Shown in pieces: positions 1-8,312 of a stretch of 64,000 nt of DNA. The number at the start of each line of letters is the position of its first letter. The stretch's first letter is position 1. Location of the stretch: positions 124,001 to 188,000 of the forward strand of contig NZ_LQIX01000054.1 in the NCBI RefSeq assembly GCF_001500045.1. The letters run 5' to 3'. The notes under the pieces are model-generated. The model was not told where the DNA came from. It ran no database searches and saw only the letters and a program-made list of their open reading frames with translations. The translations under genes were made by a program, and so were the position numbers. This stretch comes from Mycobacterium sp. GA-1199 (lineage in GTDB: Bacteria > Actinomycetota > Actinomycetes > Mycobacteriales > Mycobacteriaceae).

Positions 1-12
1 AGGAGCTTGCAG

Positions 13-732
13 ATGACGAGAAGTGCCAGCCGTATCGCGTCCGCATCGGCCGCGGCCGTCCTGGCGTTGGGAGTCTGGAGCGCCGGCCCCATCGGCCCGG
101 GCGTCGCATTCGCCTCAGTGGGATCCCACGGCGTCGCACAGACTCCGATGCTGCCCACGGAGATGCACGGTGATCCCGACGAAGCGAGCAACTACTGGAG
201 CCAACAGAACTTCCAGGATTGCGGCCTGATGGCGGTCGCCACGGTCGTGGGTCTGACGACCGGGAAGGCGCCCACCGAGCAGGAGATCGTCGCGGTGGCG
301 TCGAACCTCAAGAGTCCCGGCAGCGACCGGCCGATCTACACACCGCCCAATCCCAACGATCCGAACTCGGACAACGGAACCGACTCCGACGACCAGGTAC
401 TTCTTCTGAAGCACTACGGCGTCAACGCCACCGCCACCGACGATGACCTTGCCGCCCAGACCGGGTTGGCCACCGGCATCCCCGCGCTCATCACCTACCT
501 CGACAGCGGACGTCGGCTGATCGCGGGCGTCAACTCCGAGACGATCTGGGCGGAGGACGGCAGCCACACCGACGACGACCACTCCGTCGTCGTCAGCGGT
601 GTTGATCCGGAGGCGGGAATCGTCTACCTCTCCGACAGCGGCAGCGAGGACGGCGACGGCGAGCAGGTTCCCATCGACGTCTTCGAGAAGGCGTGGGCGC
701 CCGGTGCGCACGATCTGATCGTGGCCGGCTGA
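13..732 (+). CDS. Secreted C39-like cysteine peptidase domain protein
   Basis: A 239-residue exported protein. An AGGAG at positions 1-5 sits seven bases before the ATG at 13, so this start is preferred over the in-frame TTG at 7. Residues 1-34 form a signal peptide ending AFA. The mature part has a papain/C39-type arrangement: a candidate nucleophile Cys70 in NFQDCGLMAV and a candidate His190 in DDHSVVVSGVD, followed by an acidic DSGS segment. These patterns are seen directly; peptidase activity is inferred. It could be a bacteriocin-type double-glycine peptidase relative or an inactive scaffold, because there is no transporter next to it. The next gene is convergent, so it looks monocistronic, although its upstream neighbour lies outside the window. 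Confidence 0.75.
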   Translation: MTRSASRIASASAAAVLALGVWSAGPIGPGVAFASVGSHGVAQTPMLPTEMHGDPDEASNYWSQQNFQDCGLMAVATVVGLTTGKAPTEQEIVAVASNLKSPGSDRPIYTPPNPNDPNSDNGTDSDDQVLLLKHYGVNATATDDDLAAQTGLATGIPALITYLDSGRRLIAGVNSETIWAEDGSHTDDDHSVVVSGVDPEAGIVYLSDSGSEDGDGEQVPIDVFEKAWAPGAHDLIVAG

Positions 733-739
733 CCGTCCC

Positions 740-1243
740 TCAGCGGATCTGCACCGTCGGCACGGTGGGGCGGGTCGGCGCGTCGGCCAGCACGGCGGCC
801 TGGCCGAGCAGTTCGGCGAGTTGCAGCGGGTAGACGGTTTCACCGCTGGCCACCAGCTCATGGATCGTCGCCTCGTCGCACCAGCGGTAGCCGTGAATCG
901 TGCGCCGTTCGAGCGCCGTGTGACCGCCCATCGAAGGTTCGAACCGCGTCGTGCGGTGCACGAAAAACAGCTCTTGGCTGCGGATGACCAAACCGTCGAA
1001 CTCGAACACCGCCTGCCGCCGCCACAGCGGGCCGACGAGATCGGCGGCGTCCACCTGCAGGCCCGTCTCCTCCTCGACCTCCCGCGCCGCGGCCGCCGTG
1101 AGCTCCTCCCCCGCCTCCACGGCGCCACCGACGGTGAACCACCATCGAGGCGCATCCGTCAGCGCCGGATCCGAACCGCGAAACAGCAGCACAGCGCCGG
1201 CCTCGTCGAGCAGAACCACCCTCGCCGACGTGCGCCAACTCAC
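740..1243 (-). CDS. Nudix hydrolase
   Basis: A 167-residue protein with a perfect Nudix box (G-x5-E-x7-R-E-V-E-E-E-T-G-L) starting in GGAVEAGEE, so it hydrolyses some nucleoside diphosphate linked to another group; the substrate cannot be read from the sequence. The GTG start at 1243 overlaps the stop of the upstream membrane-protein gene by GTGA. In M. tuberculosis the corresponding Rv2609c is, as I recall it, a single protein of about 350 residues carrying both the membrane part and the Nudix domain. Here the 167- and 175-residue products are separate. It is the last gene of the thrS-pgsA1-patA-pimA run. Confidence 0.88.
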   Translation of the reverse strand: MSWRTSARVVLLDEAGAVLLFRGSDPALTDAPRWWFTVGGAVEAGEELTAAAAREVEEETGLQVDAADLVGPLWRRQAVFEFDGLVIRSQELFFVHRTTRFEPSMGGHTALERRTIHGYRWCDEATIHELVASGETVYPLQLAELLGQAAVLADAPTRPTVPTVQIR

Positions 1244-1767
1244 CTGCGACCGCCCTCCGGTACCGTCTCGGGCCGCTCGACGATCTCGAAATACGTTGGC
1301 AGCGCCGCGGTTCCGCCGAGCCGCAGCATGCGCACCGCTGGGCGTTCGCGCAGCGCGAGGGTGTCGCGCACCGCGTCATTGTGGAAGCGACGGGCGAGTA
1401 CCACCCGCGCTTCGGCGTCGGCCAGTTCGGCGACCAGAGCCTGCGGCAGCGACGCTGGATCCACCTGGGCCAGCGCCGCGGACAGGTCGTTCTCGGCGCC
1501 CTCGCGGGCAGACCTGGGTGCCCGTTCGGCGGCGTCGGCCAACGCGGCCAGCCGCGTGGCTTCCGGCGCGTCGCCGTAGGCATCGACGGCGACCGCACGG
1601 GCGACGACGGCGCGGCGGGCCAATGCTCCGTCGAGCGCCTGCCAGGACAGGTCATATCGCACATGCAGCCGGTCGAGTCGGTTGGCCGTCTGCAGCGCCC
1701 ACGCGCCGACCGCCAGGATGACCACCACCAGCACCGCCAGCGTGATCACCACGACCCAGGTGATCAC
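1240..1767 (-). CDS. LemA-like single-pass membrane protein
   Basis: A 175-residue protein with one N-terminal transmembrane helix (residues about 3-25) followed by a mostly helical cytosolic or periplasmic part beginning NRLDRLHVRYDLSWQALD, which resembles the start of LemA-family helical bundles. It corresponds in position to the N-terminal half of M. tuberculosis Rv2609c. The GTG start at 1767 overlaps the pimA stop (GTGA) and its own stop overlaps the Nudix start in the same way, so translation is probably coupled on both sides. The function is unknown. The location next to PIM synthesis genes suggests an envelope role, but that is only inferred. Confidence 0.8.
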   Translation of the reverse strand: MITWVVVITLAVLVVVILAVGAWALQTANRLDRLHVRYDLSWQALDGALARRAVVARAVAVDAYGDAPEATRLAALADAAERAPRSAREGAENDLSAALAQVDPASLPQALVAELADAEARVVLARRFHNDAVRDTLALRERPAVRMLRLGGTAALPTYFEIVERPETVPEGGRR

Positions 1768-2933
1768 CGGACGCCTCCGGTCGCCTTCCTGGTCCTGGCG
1801 GCACTGTCACCACCGGAAACCGTCACCGTGGCGCCCGACCCGGAGACGGTCTCGTACACCCGCATGATCTGTCGGGCTACCACCGACCAGTCGTAGTGCC
1901 GGACGGCCCGGGCCGCCGCGGCGACGTAGTGCTCGCGCACCGCGTCGTCGGCGAGCACCTCGATCAACCCGTCGGCCAGCGCCGTCGCGTCGTCGACCGG
2001 AACGAGGCGGCCGGCCTTCCCGTCGTCGAGCACCTGGCGGAACGCGTCGAGGTCGCTGGCGACCACCGCGGTGCCTGCCGCCATCGCCTCGACGAGCACG
2101 ATGCCGAAGCTCTCGCCGCCCGTGTGGGGCGCGCAGTACACGTCGGCGCTGCGCATCGCCGACGCCTTGGCCGCATCGTCGACCTGACCGAGAAAGCGCA
2201 GATGCGACGCGAGATCACCGGCGTCGTCACGCAGTTCGTCTTCGTCACCGCGGCCGACGACAAGGATCTCGACATCGGGGAACCGTTCCACCAGCGTCGG
2301 CAGCGCACGCAGCAGCACCGCCATGCCCTTGCGGGGTTCGTCGAAACGGCCCAGGAACAACACCGACCTCCCCGGGCGCGGATAGCCGTCGAGCAGCGGC
2401 GCGGACGCGAACGCGGCCACGTCCACCCCGTTGGGGATCACGACGGCGTCGCTGCCCAGCGCCTCCATCTGCCAGCGGCGGGCCAGGTCCGACACCGCGA
2501 TACGCCCGACGATCTTCTCGTGCATCGGTCGCAGGATGGGCTCGAACACGGTGAGCGTCAACGATTTTGTGGTCGACGTGTGGAACGTCGCGATGATCGG
2601 TCCCTCGGCGATGTTGAGTGCCAGCATCGACAGGCTGGGGGCGTTGGGCTCGTGCAGGTGCAGCACGTCGAAGTCGCCGTCGGCCAGCCAGCGCTTCACC
2701 AGGCGGTGTGTGGCGGGTCCGAACCGCAGACGCGCGACCGATCCGTTGTAGGGAATCGGCACGGCCTTGCCGCCGGAGACGACGTAGTCGGGCAGCTGCG
2801 CGCCGGGCGAGGAGGGGGCGAGGACGCTGACGTGGTGGCCCAGGCCGTGCATCACCTCCGCCAGCTGCAGCACGTGTGACTGCACGCCGCCGGGCACGTC
2901 GAACGAATAGGGGCAGACCATTCCGATCCTCAC
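1764..2933 (-). CDS. pimA: Phosphatidylinositol alpha-mannosyltransferase PimA
   Basis: PimA transfers the first mannose from GDP-mannose to the 2-position of phosphatidylinositol on the cytosolic face of the membrane, starting PIM, LM and LAM synthesis. The GTG start at 2933 gives the known N terminus (V/M)RIGMVCPYSFDVPGG; an open frame runs further upstream but only through patA. It is a GT-B, GT4-family enzyme of 389 residues: glycine-rich VPGGVQSHV near residue 15, donor-binding GRFDEPRKGM, and the E-x7-E element in GGESFGIVLVEAM. The start overlaps the patA stop by GTGA. It is the third committed phospholipid/PIM gene of the cluster. Confidence 0.97.
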   Translation of the reverse strand: MRIGMVCPYSFDVPGGVQSHVLQLAEVMHGLGHHVSVLAPSSPGAQLPDYVVSGGKAVPIPYNGSVARLRFGPATHRLVKRWLADGDFDVLHLHEPNAPSLSMLALNIAEGPIIATFHTSTTKSLTLTVFEPILRPMHEKIVGRIAVSDLARRWQMEALGSDAVVIPNGVDVAAFASAPLLDGYPRPGRSVLFLGRFDEPRKGMAVLLRALPTLVERFPDVEILVVGRGDEDELRDDAGDLASHLRFLGQVDDAAKASAMRSADVYCAPHTGGESFGIVLVEAMAAGTAVVASDLDAFRQVLDDGKAGRLVPVDDATALADGLIEVLADDAVREHYVAAAARAVRHYDWSVVARQIMRVYETVSGSGATVTVSGGDSAARTRKATGGVR

Positions 2934-3868
2934 GGGCGGGCCTCCAGCCTCGCCCGTCGCTCCGCGGACAGGTCGGCCAGCCACTGCGGTTGCATCATGT
3001 GCCAGTCGGCCGGATGGGCGGCGATGTTGCGGGCGAACCGGTCGGCCAACGCCTGGGTGATGACGGTGACGTCACCGGACGACGTGTCGATCTCGGGATA
3101 CACCCGCATGCCCCACCCATCGCCCTCGAACCAGCAGTGCACCGGGAACAGCGCCGCCCCGGTTTCGATCGCGAGTTTGGCCGAGCCCGCGGGCATGCGC
3201 GTGGGTTCGCCGAAGAAATCGACCTCGACCCCGCTGCGGCTGAGGTCACGCTCGGCCATCAGGCAAACCGGGCGGTTGTCGCGCAACCGCTCGGCGAGGA
3301 CCTCGAACGGCGGCCGCTCACCGCCGGTCAGTGGGACGACCTCGAAACCCAGACCCTCCCGGTACGCGACGAAGCGGTTGTACAGCGACTCGGGCTTGAG
3401 CCGTTCGGCAACCGTGGTGAACGTGCCGTAATTCTGGACCAGCCAGACGCCGGCCATGTCCCAGTTGCCGCTGTGCGGCAAGGACAACACCGCGCCACGC
3501 CCGGCCTCCAACGCCGCCCACAGCAGGTCGACGTCGTCCACGACCAGTTCCCGGCCGAGTGCCTCATGATCCATCGTCGGCAGCCGGAAAGCCTCCCGCC
3601 AGTATCGGGCGTAGGAGGCAAGCGAAGCACGAATCAAGCCGTCGGGCACCTGCTCGGGCGGGACGCCGAGGACACGCGCCAGGTTCTTGCGCAGCTGTTC
3701 GGGTCCGCCTCCGCGGGCCGCGAAGTGAGCACCGGCATCGAAAGTGTTGCGGGCGAAGAACTCCGGCATCGCACGCACCAGCCGCCAGCCGGCCGCATAC
3801 CCCCAGTCCGACAACCGGCCACCCAACGGGTTGGCACTGGCCGTCGGCCCAGAGGGCGTGGTCGTCAC
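2930..3868 (-). CDS. patA: PIM acyltransferase PatA
   Basis: PatA adds a palmitoyl chain to the mannose that PimA attaches, giving acylated PIM1/PIM2. The GTG start at 3868 overlaps the pgsA1 stop and gives a 312-residue protein, close to the M. tuberculosis length; a long open frame runs upstream to 4381 but only inside pgsA1. The HX4D acyltransferase signature is visible in LPHSGNWDMAG, with conserved LMAERDLSRSGVEV and FFGEPTRMPAGSAKLA blocks downstream, typical of the LpxL/HtrB (lipid A acyltransferase-like) fold. Its end overlaps the pimA start. Confidence 0.96.
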   Translation of the reverse strand: MTTTPSGPTASANPLGGRLSDWGYAAGWRLVRAMPEFFARNTFDAGAHFAARGGGPEQLRKNLARVLGVPPEQVPDGLIRASLASYARYWREAFRLPTMDHEALGRELVVDDVDLLWAALEAGRGAVLSLPHSGNWDMAGVWLVQNYGTFTTVAERLKPESLYNRFVAYREGLGFEVVPLTGGERPPFEVLAERLRDNRPVCLMAERDLSRSGVEVDFFGEPTRMPAGSAKLAIETGAALFPVHCWFEGDGWGMRVYPEIDTSSGDVTVITQALADRFARNIAAHPADWHMMQPQWLADLSAERRARLEARP

Positions 3869-4542
3869 GGCTCCCCCGCCTCCGGTTCGTCCCCGCCCGC
3901 CTCGGTGGCGTCGGGTTTGACGATCCGATCCATCGCCCCCGGTGACGTCCGTACGCTGTGCACACGCTGCCCCAGCGTCACCAGACTGGTCACCGCGAGC
4001 ACCCACATCGCGATGTGCAGCAGCCACACCACACCGAACAAACCGGACAACCCCGCACCGACCAGCACGATGATCAACCGTTCCGGGCGCTCGATCAGAC
4101 CACCCTCGGCCGACAGTCCGCTGGCTTCGGCCCTGGCCTTGATGTAGGAGATGACCTGCGAGGTCACCAGGCAGATCATCGTCGCGACCACCAGCGAGGT
4201 GCTCTGCAGCCCGAACGCCGCCCACCACAGCAGCCCGCAGAAGATCGCGCCGTCGCTGATGCGGTCGCACGTCGCGTCCAGCACCGACCCGAAGCGGGTA
4301 CCGCCGCCGCGCTGGCGGGCCATCGCGCCGTCGAGCATGTCGGCGAGCACGAAGACCCACACGGCGACCGAGCCCCACCACAGATGACCGATCGGGTACA
4401 GCGTCAGCGCTCCCAGCACGGACCCCGCAGTGCCCAGGATCGTGATGCTGTCCGGGGTGAACCCCGCACGCAGCGCACCCTTGGCGATCGGCGTGCTGAT
4501 CTTCTCGTACGCCGCCCGGGTCATCAGGTAGAAGTTGCTCAC
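3865..4542 (-). CDS. pgsA1: Phosphatidylinositol phosphate synthase PgsA1
   Basis: A CDP-alcohol phosphatidyltransferase that makes phosphatidylinositol phosphate from CDP-diacylglycerol and inositol phosphate, supplying the lipid that PimA mannosylates. The full family signature D-x2-D-G-x2-A-R-x8-G-x3-D-x3-D is present in DMLDGAMARQRG followed by FGSVLDATCDRISD. Several hydrophobic helices follow, as expected for this integral membrane family. The GTG at 4542 overlaps the stop of the HIT gene and gives 225 residues beginning (V)SNFYLMTRAAYEK; a five-codon longer ATG start is possible but would break the overlap pattern. Confidence 0.96.
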   Translation of the reverse strand: MSNFYLMTRAAYEKISTPIAKGALRAGFTPDSITILGTAGSVLGALTLYPIGHLWWGSVAVWVFVLADMLDGAMARQRGGGTRFGSVLDATCDRISDGAIFCGLLWWAAFGLQSTSLVVATMICLVTSQVISYIKARAEASGLSAEGGLIERPERLIIVLVGAGLSGLFGVVWLLHIAMWVLAVTSLVTLGQRVHSVRTSPGAMDRIVKPDATEAGGDEPEAGEP

Positions 4543-5129
4543 TGCTGTCTCGCCCATTCGGTGGCTAGCAGTTCACGGGTCTCACGCAGCAACTGCGGCA
4601 CCGCTTTCGAGCCGCCGATGATCGTGATGAAGTTCGCGTCGCCGCTCCAGCGTGGCACCACGTGCATGTGCAGGTGGTCGGCCAGCGAGCCGCCCGCCGA
4701 CTGGCCCAGATTGAGCCCGACGTTGAAGCCGTGCGGATGAGACACCGACTTGATCACGCGAATCAGCTTCTGCGTGAACGAGATCAGCTCGAAGCTCTCG
4801 TCTGCAGTGAGGTCTTCCAATTCGGACACCCGCCGATAGGGCACCACCATCGAATGCCCCGGATTGTACGGGTAGAGGTTGAGCACGATGTAGACGGACT
4901 CGCCGCGCGCGACGACCAGCCCCTCCTCGTCGGGCATCGTGGGGATGTCGGTGAACGGCTGGCGCGATTTGCCCGAGCCCGCCGACCCGCCCTTCATGGG
5001 CGCTTCGGCGATGTAGCTCATTCGGTGCGGGGTCCACAGCCGCTGTAGGTGGTCGGGGTCGCCGGCCCCGCGGTCGATCACCGTGTGCTCGTTGTCGATG
5101 CCGCTGTCGGCCCGTTCTTCGGCGCTCAC
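4539..5129 (-). CDS. HIT-family Ap4A phosphorylase-like protein
   Basis: A 196-residue histidine-triad protein; the triad is visible as DHLHMHVVPRW near residue 150, with the upstream NLYPYNPGHSMVVPYR block typical of the Ap4A phosphorylase branch. The M. tuberculosis equivalent Rv2613c has been characterised as a diadenosine tetraphosphate phosphorylase, so the same activity is likely here. Ap4A is a by-product of aminoacyl-tRNA synthetases, which makes its position immediately behind thrS (GTGA overlap) meaningful. Its own stop overlaps pgsA1. Confidence 0.9.
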   Translation of the reverse strand: MSAEERADSGIDNEHTVIDRGAGDPDHLQRLWTPHRMSYIAEAPMKGGSAGSGKSRQPFTDIPTMPDEEGLVVARGESVYIVLNLYPYNPGHSMVVPYRRVSELEDLTADESFELISFTQKLIRVIKSVSHPHGFNVGLNLGQSAGGSLADHLHMHVVPRWSGDANFITIIGGSKAVPQLLRETRELLATEWARQQ

Positions 5130-7180
5130 TTGGCTGTGTCCACCTCGAGCAACTCGGCTGTGGGAGTGGCGTTGTGACGGCTGGCGATCCAGTCGGTGAT
5201 CGCGGCGACGGCCTCATCCCGTGGGACGCCGTTGATCTGGGTGCGGTCGCCGAAGCGGAAGCTGACCGCGTCGGCCTCGACGTCGCGGTCCCCCGCCACC
5301 AACATGAACGGCACCTTCTGGTTGGTGTGGTTGACGATCTTCTTGGCCATCCGGTCGTCGCTGGCGTCCACCTCGGCGCGGACACCTTGCATCTTCAGTT
5401 GCGTCGCAAGGCCGTTCAGGTAGGGCACGTGGTCGTCGGCGACGGGGATGCCGACCACCTGCACCGGCGCCAGCCACGCAGGGAACGCTCCGGCGTAATG
5501 CTCGGTGAGGATGCCGAAGAACCGCTCAATCGACCCGAAGAGCGCGCGGTGGATCATCACGGGCCGCTGCCGCGATCCGTCCGCCGCGGTGTACTCCAGC
5601 TCGAAGCGCTCCGGGAAGTTGAAGTCCAGCTGGATGGTCGACATCTGCCAGCTGCGGCCCAGCGCGTCTTTGACCTGTACCGAGATCTTCGGACCGTAGA
5701 ACGCCGCACCACCAGGATCGGGCACCAGGTCGAGCCCCGACGCGGCCCCGACTTCGGCCAGCACGTTGGTGGCCTCCTCCCACAGCTCGTCGGAGCCGAC
5801 GAACTTCTCGGGGTCCTTGGTCGACAGCTCGAGATAGAAGTCGGTCAGGCCGTAGTCGGCGAGGAGATCGAGGATGAAACGCAGCAGCGAGGTCAGCTCG
5901 TCGCGCATCTGTTCGCGGGTGCAGTAGATGTGCGCGTCGTCCATCGTCAGCCCGCGCACCCGCGTCAACCCGTGCACGACACCGGAGAGCTCGTAGCGGT
6001 ACACGGTGCCGAATTCGAAGAGCCGCAACGGAAGTTCCCGGTACGAACGTCCACGCGAGCCGAAGATCAGGCAGTGCATGGGGCAGTTCATCGGCTTGAG
6101 GTAGTAATCCTGGCCGGGTTTGCGCACCGTGCCGTCGGGGTTGAGTTCCGCGTCGAGGTGCATGGGCGGAAACATGCCGTCGGCGTACCAGTCGAGGTGC
6201 CCGGAGATCTTGAACAGCTCGGCCTTAGTGATGTGCGGGGTGTTGACGAACTGGTAGCCGGCCTCGGTGTGCTTACGCCTCGAGTAGTCCTCGAGCTCGC
6301 GCCGGATGATCCCACCTTTGGGGTGGAAAACGGCCAGGCCCGAACCGATTTCGTCGGGAAAGCTGAATAGGTCGAGCTCGGCGCCGAGCTTGCGGTGGTC
6401 GCGGCGCTGCGCCTCCTCGATGAACTCGAGATGCTTGTCGAGCGCTTCCTGCGATTCCCAGGCCGTGCCGTAGATACGTTGCAGGCTGGCGTTGTTCTGG
6501 TTACCGCGCCAATAGGCCGCCGAGCTGCGGGTGAGCTTGAACGCCGGGATGTATTTCGTCGTCGGAATGTGCGGACCGCGGCACAGATCGCCCCATTCCC
6601 GTTCGCGGGTACGGGGATTGAGGTTGTCGTAGGCGGTCAGCTCGTCGCCACCGACCTCCATCACGTCGGGGTCGCCGGACTTGTCGTCGACCAGCTCGAG
6701 CTTGTAGGGCTCGTTGGCGAGCTCTTCGCGCGCTTGGTCTTTCGACTCATAGACGCGCCGGGAGAACAGCTGGCCCTCCTTGACGATCTGACGCATGCGC
6801 TTCTCCAGCGCGGCGAGGTCTTCGGGCGTGAACGCGCGCTCCACGTCGAAGTCGTAGTAGAACCCGTCGGTGATCGGCGGCCCGATGCCGAGCTTGGCCT
6901 GCGGGAAGAGGTCCTGTACGGCTTGGGCCAGCACGTGCGCGGTGGAGTGCCGCAGAACGCTGCGGCCGTCGTCGGTGTCGGCGGCCACGGGCGTCACCTC
7001 GACATCGGTGTCGGGCACCCACGACAGGTCGCGTAGTCGGCCCTCGGCGTCGCGGACGACGACGATCGCGTCGGGTGCGCCCCGGCTCGGCAGGCCCGCC
7101 TCGCGTACCGCCTCCCCCGCAGTCGTCCCGGCAGCGACCCGGATCAGGGCTGCTGGGGTGCGGTTGGTGACGGCGCTCAT
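5126..7180 (-). CDS. thrS: Threonyl-tRNA synthetase
   Basis: A 684-residue class II aminoacyl-tRNA synthetase. The order is TGS domain (residues about 1-75), editing SAD domain with HSTAHVLAQAVQ, and catalytic core with the zinc-binding MNCPMHC, motif 2 region YRYELSGVVHG, motif 3 GSIERFFGILTEH, then a C-terminal anticodon-binding domain (VGIPVADDHVPY onward). The ATG at 7180 has GGAGAG seven bases upstream. The 77-base upstream gap is too short to hold a T-box leader and none is evident. It heads the GTGA-linked run of seven genes. Confidence 0.98.
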   Translation of the reverse strand: MSAVTNRTPAALIRVAAGTTAGEAVREAGLPSRGAPDAIVVVRDAEGRLRDLSWVPDTDVEVTPVAADTDDGRSVLRHSTAHVLAQAVQDLFPQAKLGIGPPITDGFYYDFDVERAFTPEDLAALEKRMRQIVKEGQLFSRRVYESKDQAREELANEPYKLELVDDKSGDPDVMEVGGDELTAYDNLNPRTREREWGDLCRGPHIPTTKYIPAFKLTRSSAAYWRGNQNNASLQRIYGTAWESQEALDKHLEFIEEAQRRDHRKLGAELDLFSFPDEIGSGLAVFHPKGGIIRRELEDYSRRKHTEAGYQFVNTPHITKAELFKISGHLDWYADGMFPPMHLDAELNPDGTVRKPGQDYYLKPMNCPMHCLIFGSRGRSYRELPLRLFEFGTVYRYELSGVVHGLTRVRGLTMDDAHIYCTREQMRDELTSLLRFILDLLADYGLTDFYLELSTKDPEKFVGSDELWEEATNVLAEVGAASGLDLVPDPGGAAFYGPKISVQVKDALGRSWQMSTIQLDFNFPERFELEYTAADGSRQRPVMIHRALFGSIERFFGILTEHYAGAFPAWLAPVQVVGIPVADDHVPYLNGLATQLKMQGVRAEVDASDDRMAKKIVNHTNQKVPFMLVAGDRDVEADAVSFRFGDRTQINGVPRDEAVAAITDWIASRHNATPTAELLEVDTAK

Positions 7181-7257
7181 CGGTGACTCTCCGGTTTCGT
7201 TGTCAACAGACTCGAGGACGCGACCATGCTATCCGTGCCCACCTGCGGTCGGCCTCG

Positions 7258-7677
7258 TCAGGACCCGATGCCGAGAGGGCTCTGAAGCAGCTTGTGCTCC
7301 AGGCCGACGAGGTCGCCGAAGAAGTGGACCGCGCCCAACAGCCACAGGGTCACGAACACCACCAGCGCGGTGAACAGCCCGCCGAGGATCTGCACCACGC
7401 TGTGTTGACGGTGAAACCACTCCATCGCCTTGTCGTAGCGCTCCTTGGCGTAGGCCAACAGCCGTTGCGCCCACGCGAACTCCGTGGCCAGGATGCCCAG
7501 GCCGACGAAGACGATCGCCCAGCCCGGGCCCGGGTACGGGATGGCCAGGATGCCCAGCCCCAGGACCACGGCACCGACGACCCCGACCCCGATGCGGTAG
7601 GCGAAGTTGATCGTGCGTCGTTGCCGGACCCGGTCGCGCCACCGGCCGAGGCGCCGTTTGACCGCGGCGGCGTTCAC
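7258..7677 (-). CDS. PGPGW-motif membrane protein
   Basis: A 139-residue protein with two to three transmembrane helices and the family-defining motif IPYPGPGWAIVFVGLGILA (TIGR02611-type PGPGW protein). The start is the GTG at 7677, which overlaps the stop of the upstream thioesterase by GTGA; a longer open frame upstream is only the shadow of that gene. The helix around residues 25-70 carries the PGPGW loop, and a hydrophobic pair near the C terminus surrounds AVHFFGDLVGLEHK. The biochemical role is unknown. Confidence 0.82.
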   Translation of the reverse strand: MNAAAVKRRLGRWRDRVRQRRTINFAYRIGVGVVGAVVLGLGILAIPYPGPGWAIVFVGLGILATEFAWAQRLLAYAKERYDKAMEWFHRQHSVVQILGGLFTALVVFVTLWLLGAVHFFGDLVGLEHKLLQSPLGIGS

Positions 7678-8291
7678 GGCTGGCCCGGTTTGAGTTTGAC
7701 GAACAAGGCGTGTGCCTCGGCCAGCACGGCGTCGCCGTCGAGCAGACGCCCGGAGACGAAGATCTTGCGTCCCTCGATCCGGTCGATCCGCGCCTCGACC
7801 TGGAACGGTTTCTCGACGTGCGCGATCTGCCGGTAGTCGATGTGCAGAAAGGCCGTGCGCTGGGCCTTGCTGCCGCTGAGCTTGAACGCGGTGAAACCCA
7901 GCAGCGCGTCGAACAGCTGCGCGATGCTGCCGCCGTGCGCCGCGCCGTTGCGGCCGAGGTGGAAGCGGCGGAACTGGGCGGTGCCTTCGATGCGCTGGTC
8001 TTCTGTGATGTGTACGTCGAGCGGGATCGCCAGGAGGTTGCCGCGGCTGGGCAGGTCCATCCGCCGACCGGATGGTGAGGACCATTCGTCGGCGTAGTAG
8101 GGGGCGAGTAGTTGTGACACCTTCTCGATCTGGTCGGCGGCTTCGCTGATCACGTCGTCGGGCGCATCGGCGGCGCGGGCGTGGTCCTGCAGCGTGCGGA
8201 CGGCTTCGATGAAGCGCCCGTAGTCGGGTCCGCCGCGGTCGGTGGCGACGGGCGGGTTGAAGCCACCACCGGGCGGCCGCTCAGAGCTCAC
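7674..8291 (-). CDS. Hotdog-fold thioesterase (PaaI/THEM4-like)
   Basis: A 205-residue protein. The second half is a hotdog fold: a GRNGAAHGGSIAQLFDALLG helix element preceded by FRRFHLGRNG, with the terminal strand VSGRLLDGDAVLAEAHALFV. This is the pattern of PaaI/YbgC-like acyl-CoA thioesterases, where the conserved HGG region binds the thioester. The N-terminal 80 residues are helical and not part of the fold. It lies 21 bases downstream of the aldo/keto reductase and overlaps the next gene, so the three are likely co-transcribed. The substrate is unknown. Confidence 0.83.
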   Translation of the reverse strand: MSSERPPGGGFNPPVATDRGGPDYGRFIEAVRTLQDHARAADAPDDVISEAADQIEKVSQLLAPYYADEWSSPSGRRMDLPSRGNLLAIPLDVHITEDQRIEGTAQFRRFHLGRNGAAHGGSIAQLFDALLGFTAFKLSGSKAQRTAFLHIDYRQIAHVEKPFQVEARIDRIEGRKIFVSGRLLDGDAVLAEAHALFVKLKPGQP

Positions 8292-8312
8292 CCGTCCACC
8301 GTATTGCCTCGC

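Noticed and set aside
7181..7257. T-box leader for thrS
   Set aside because: Only 77 bases are available and no specifier hairpin or T-box sequence is visible.
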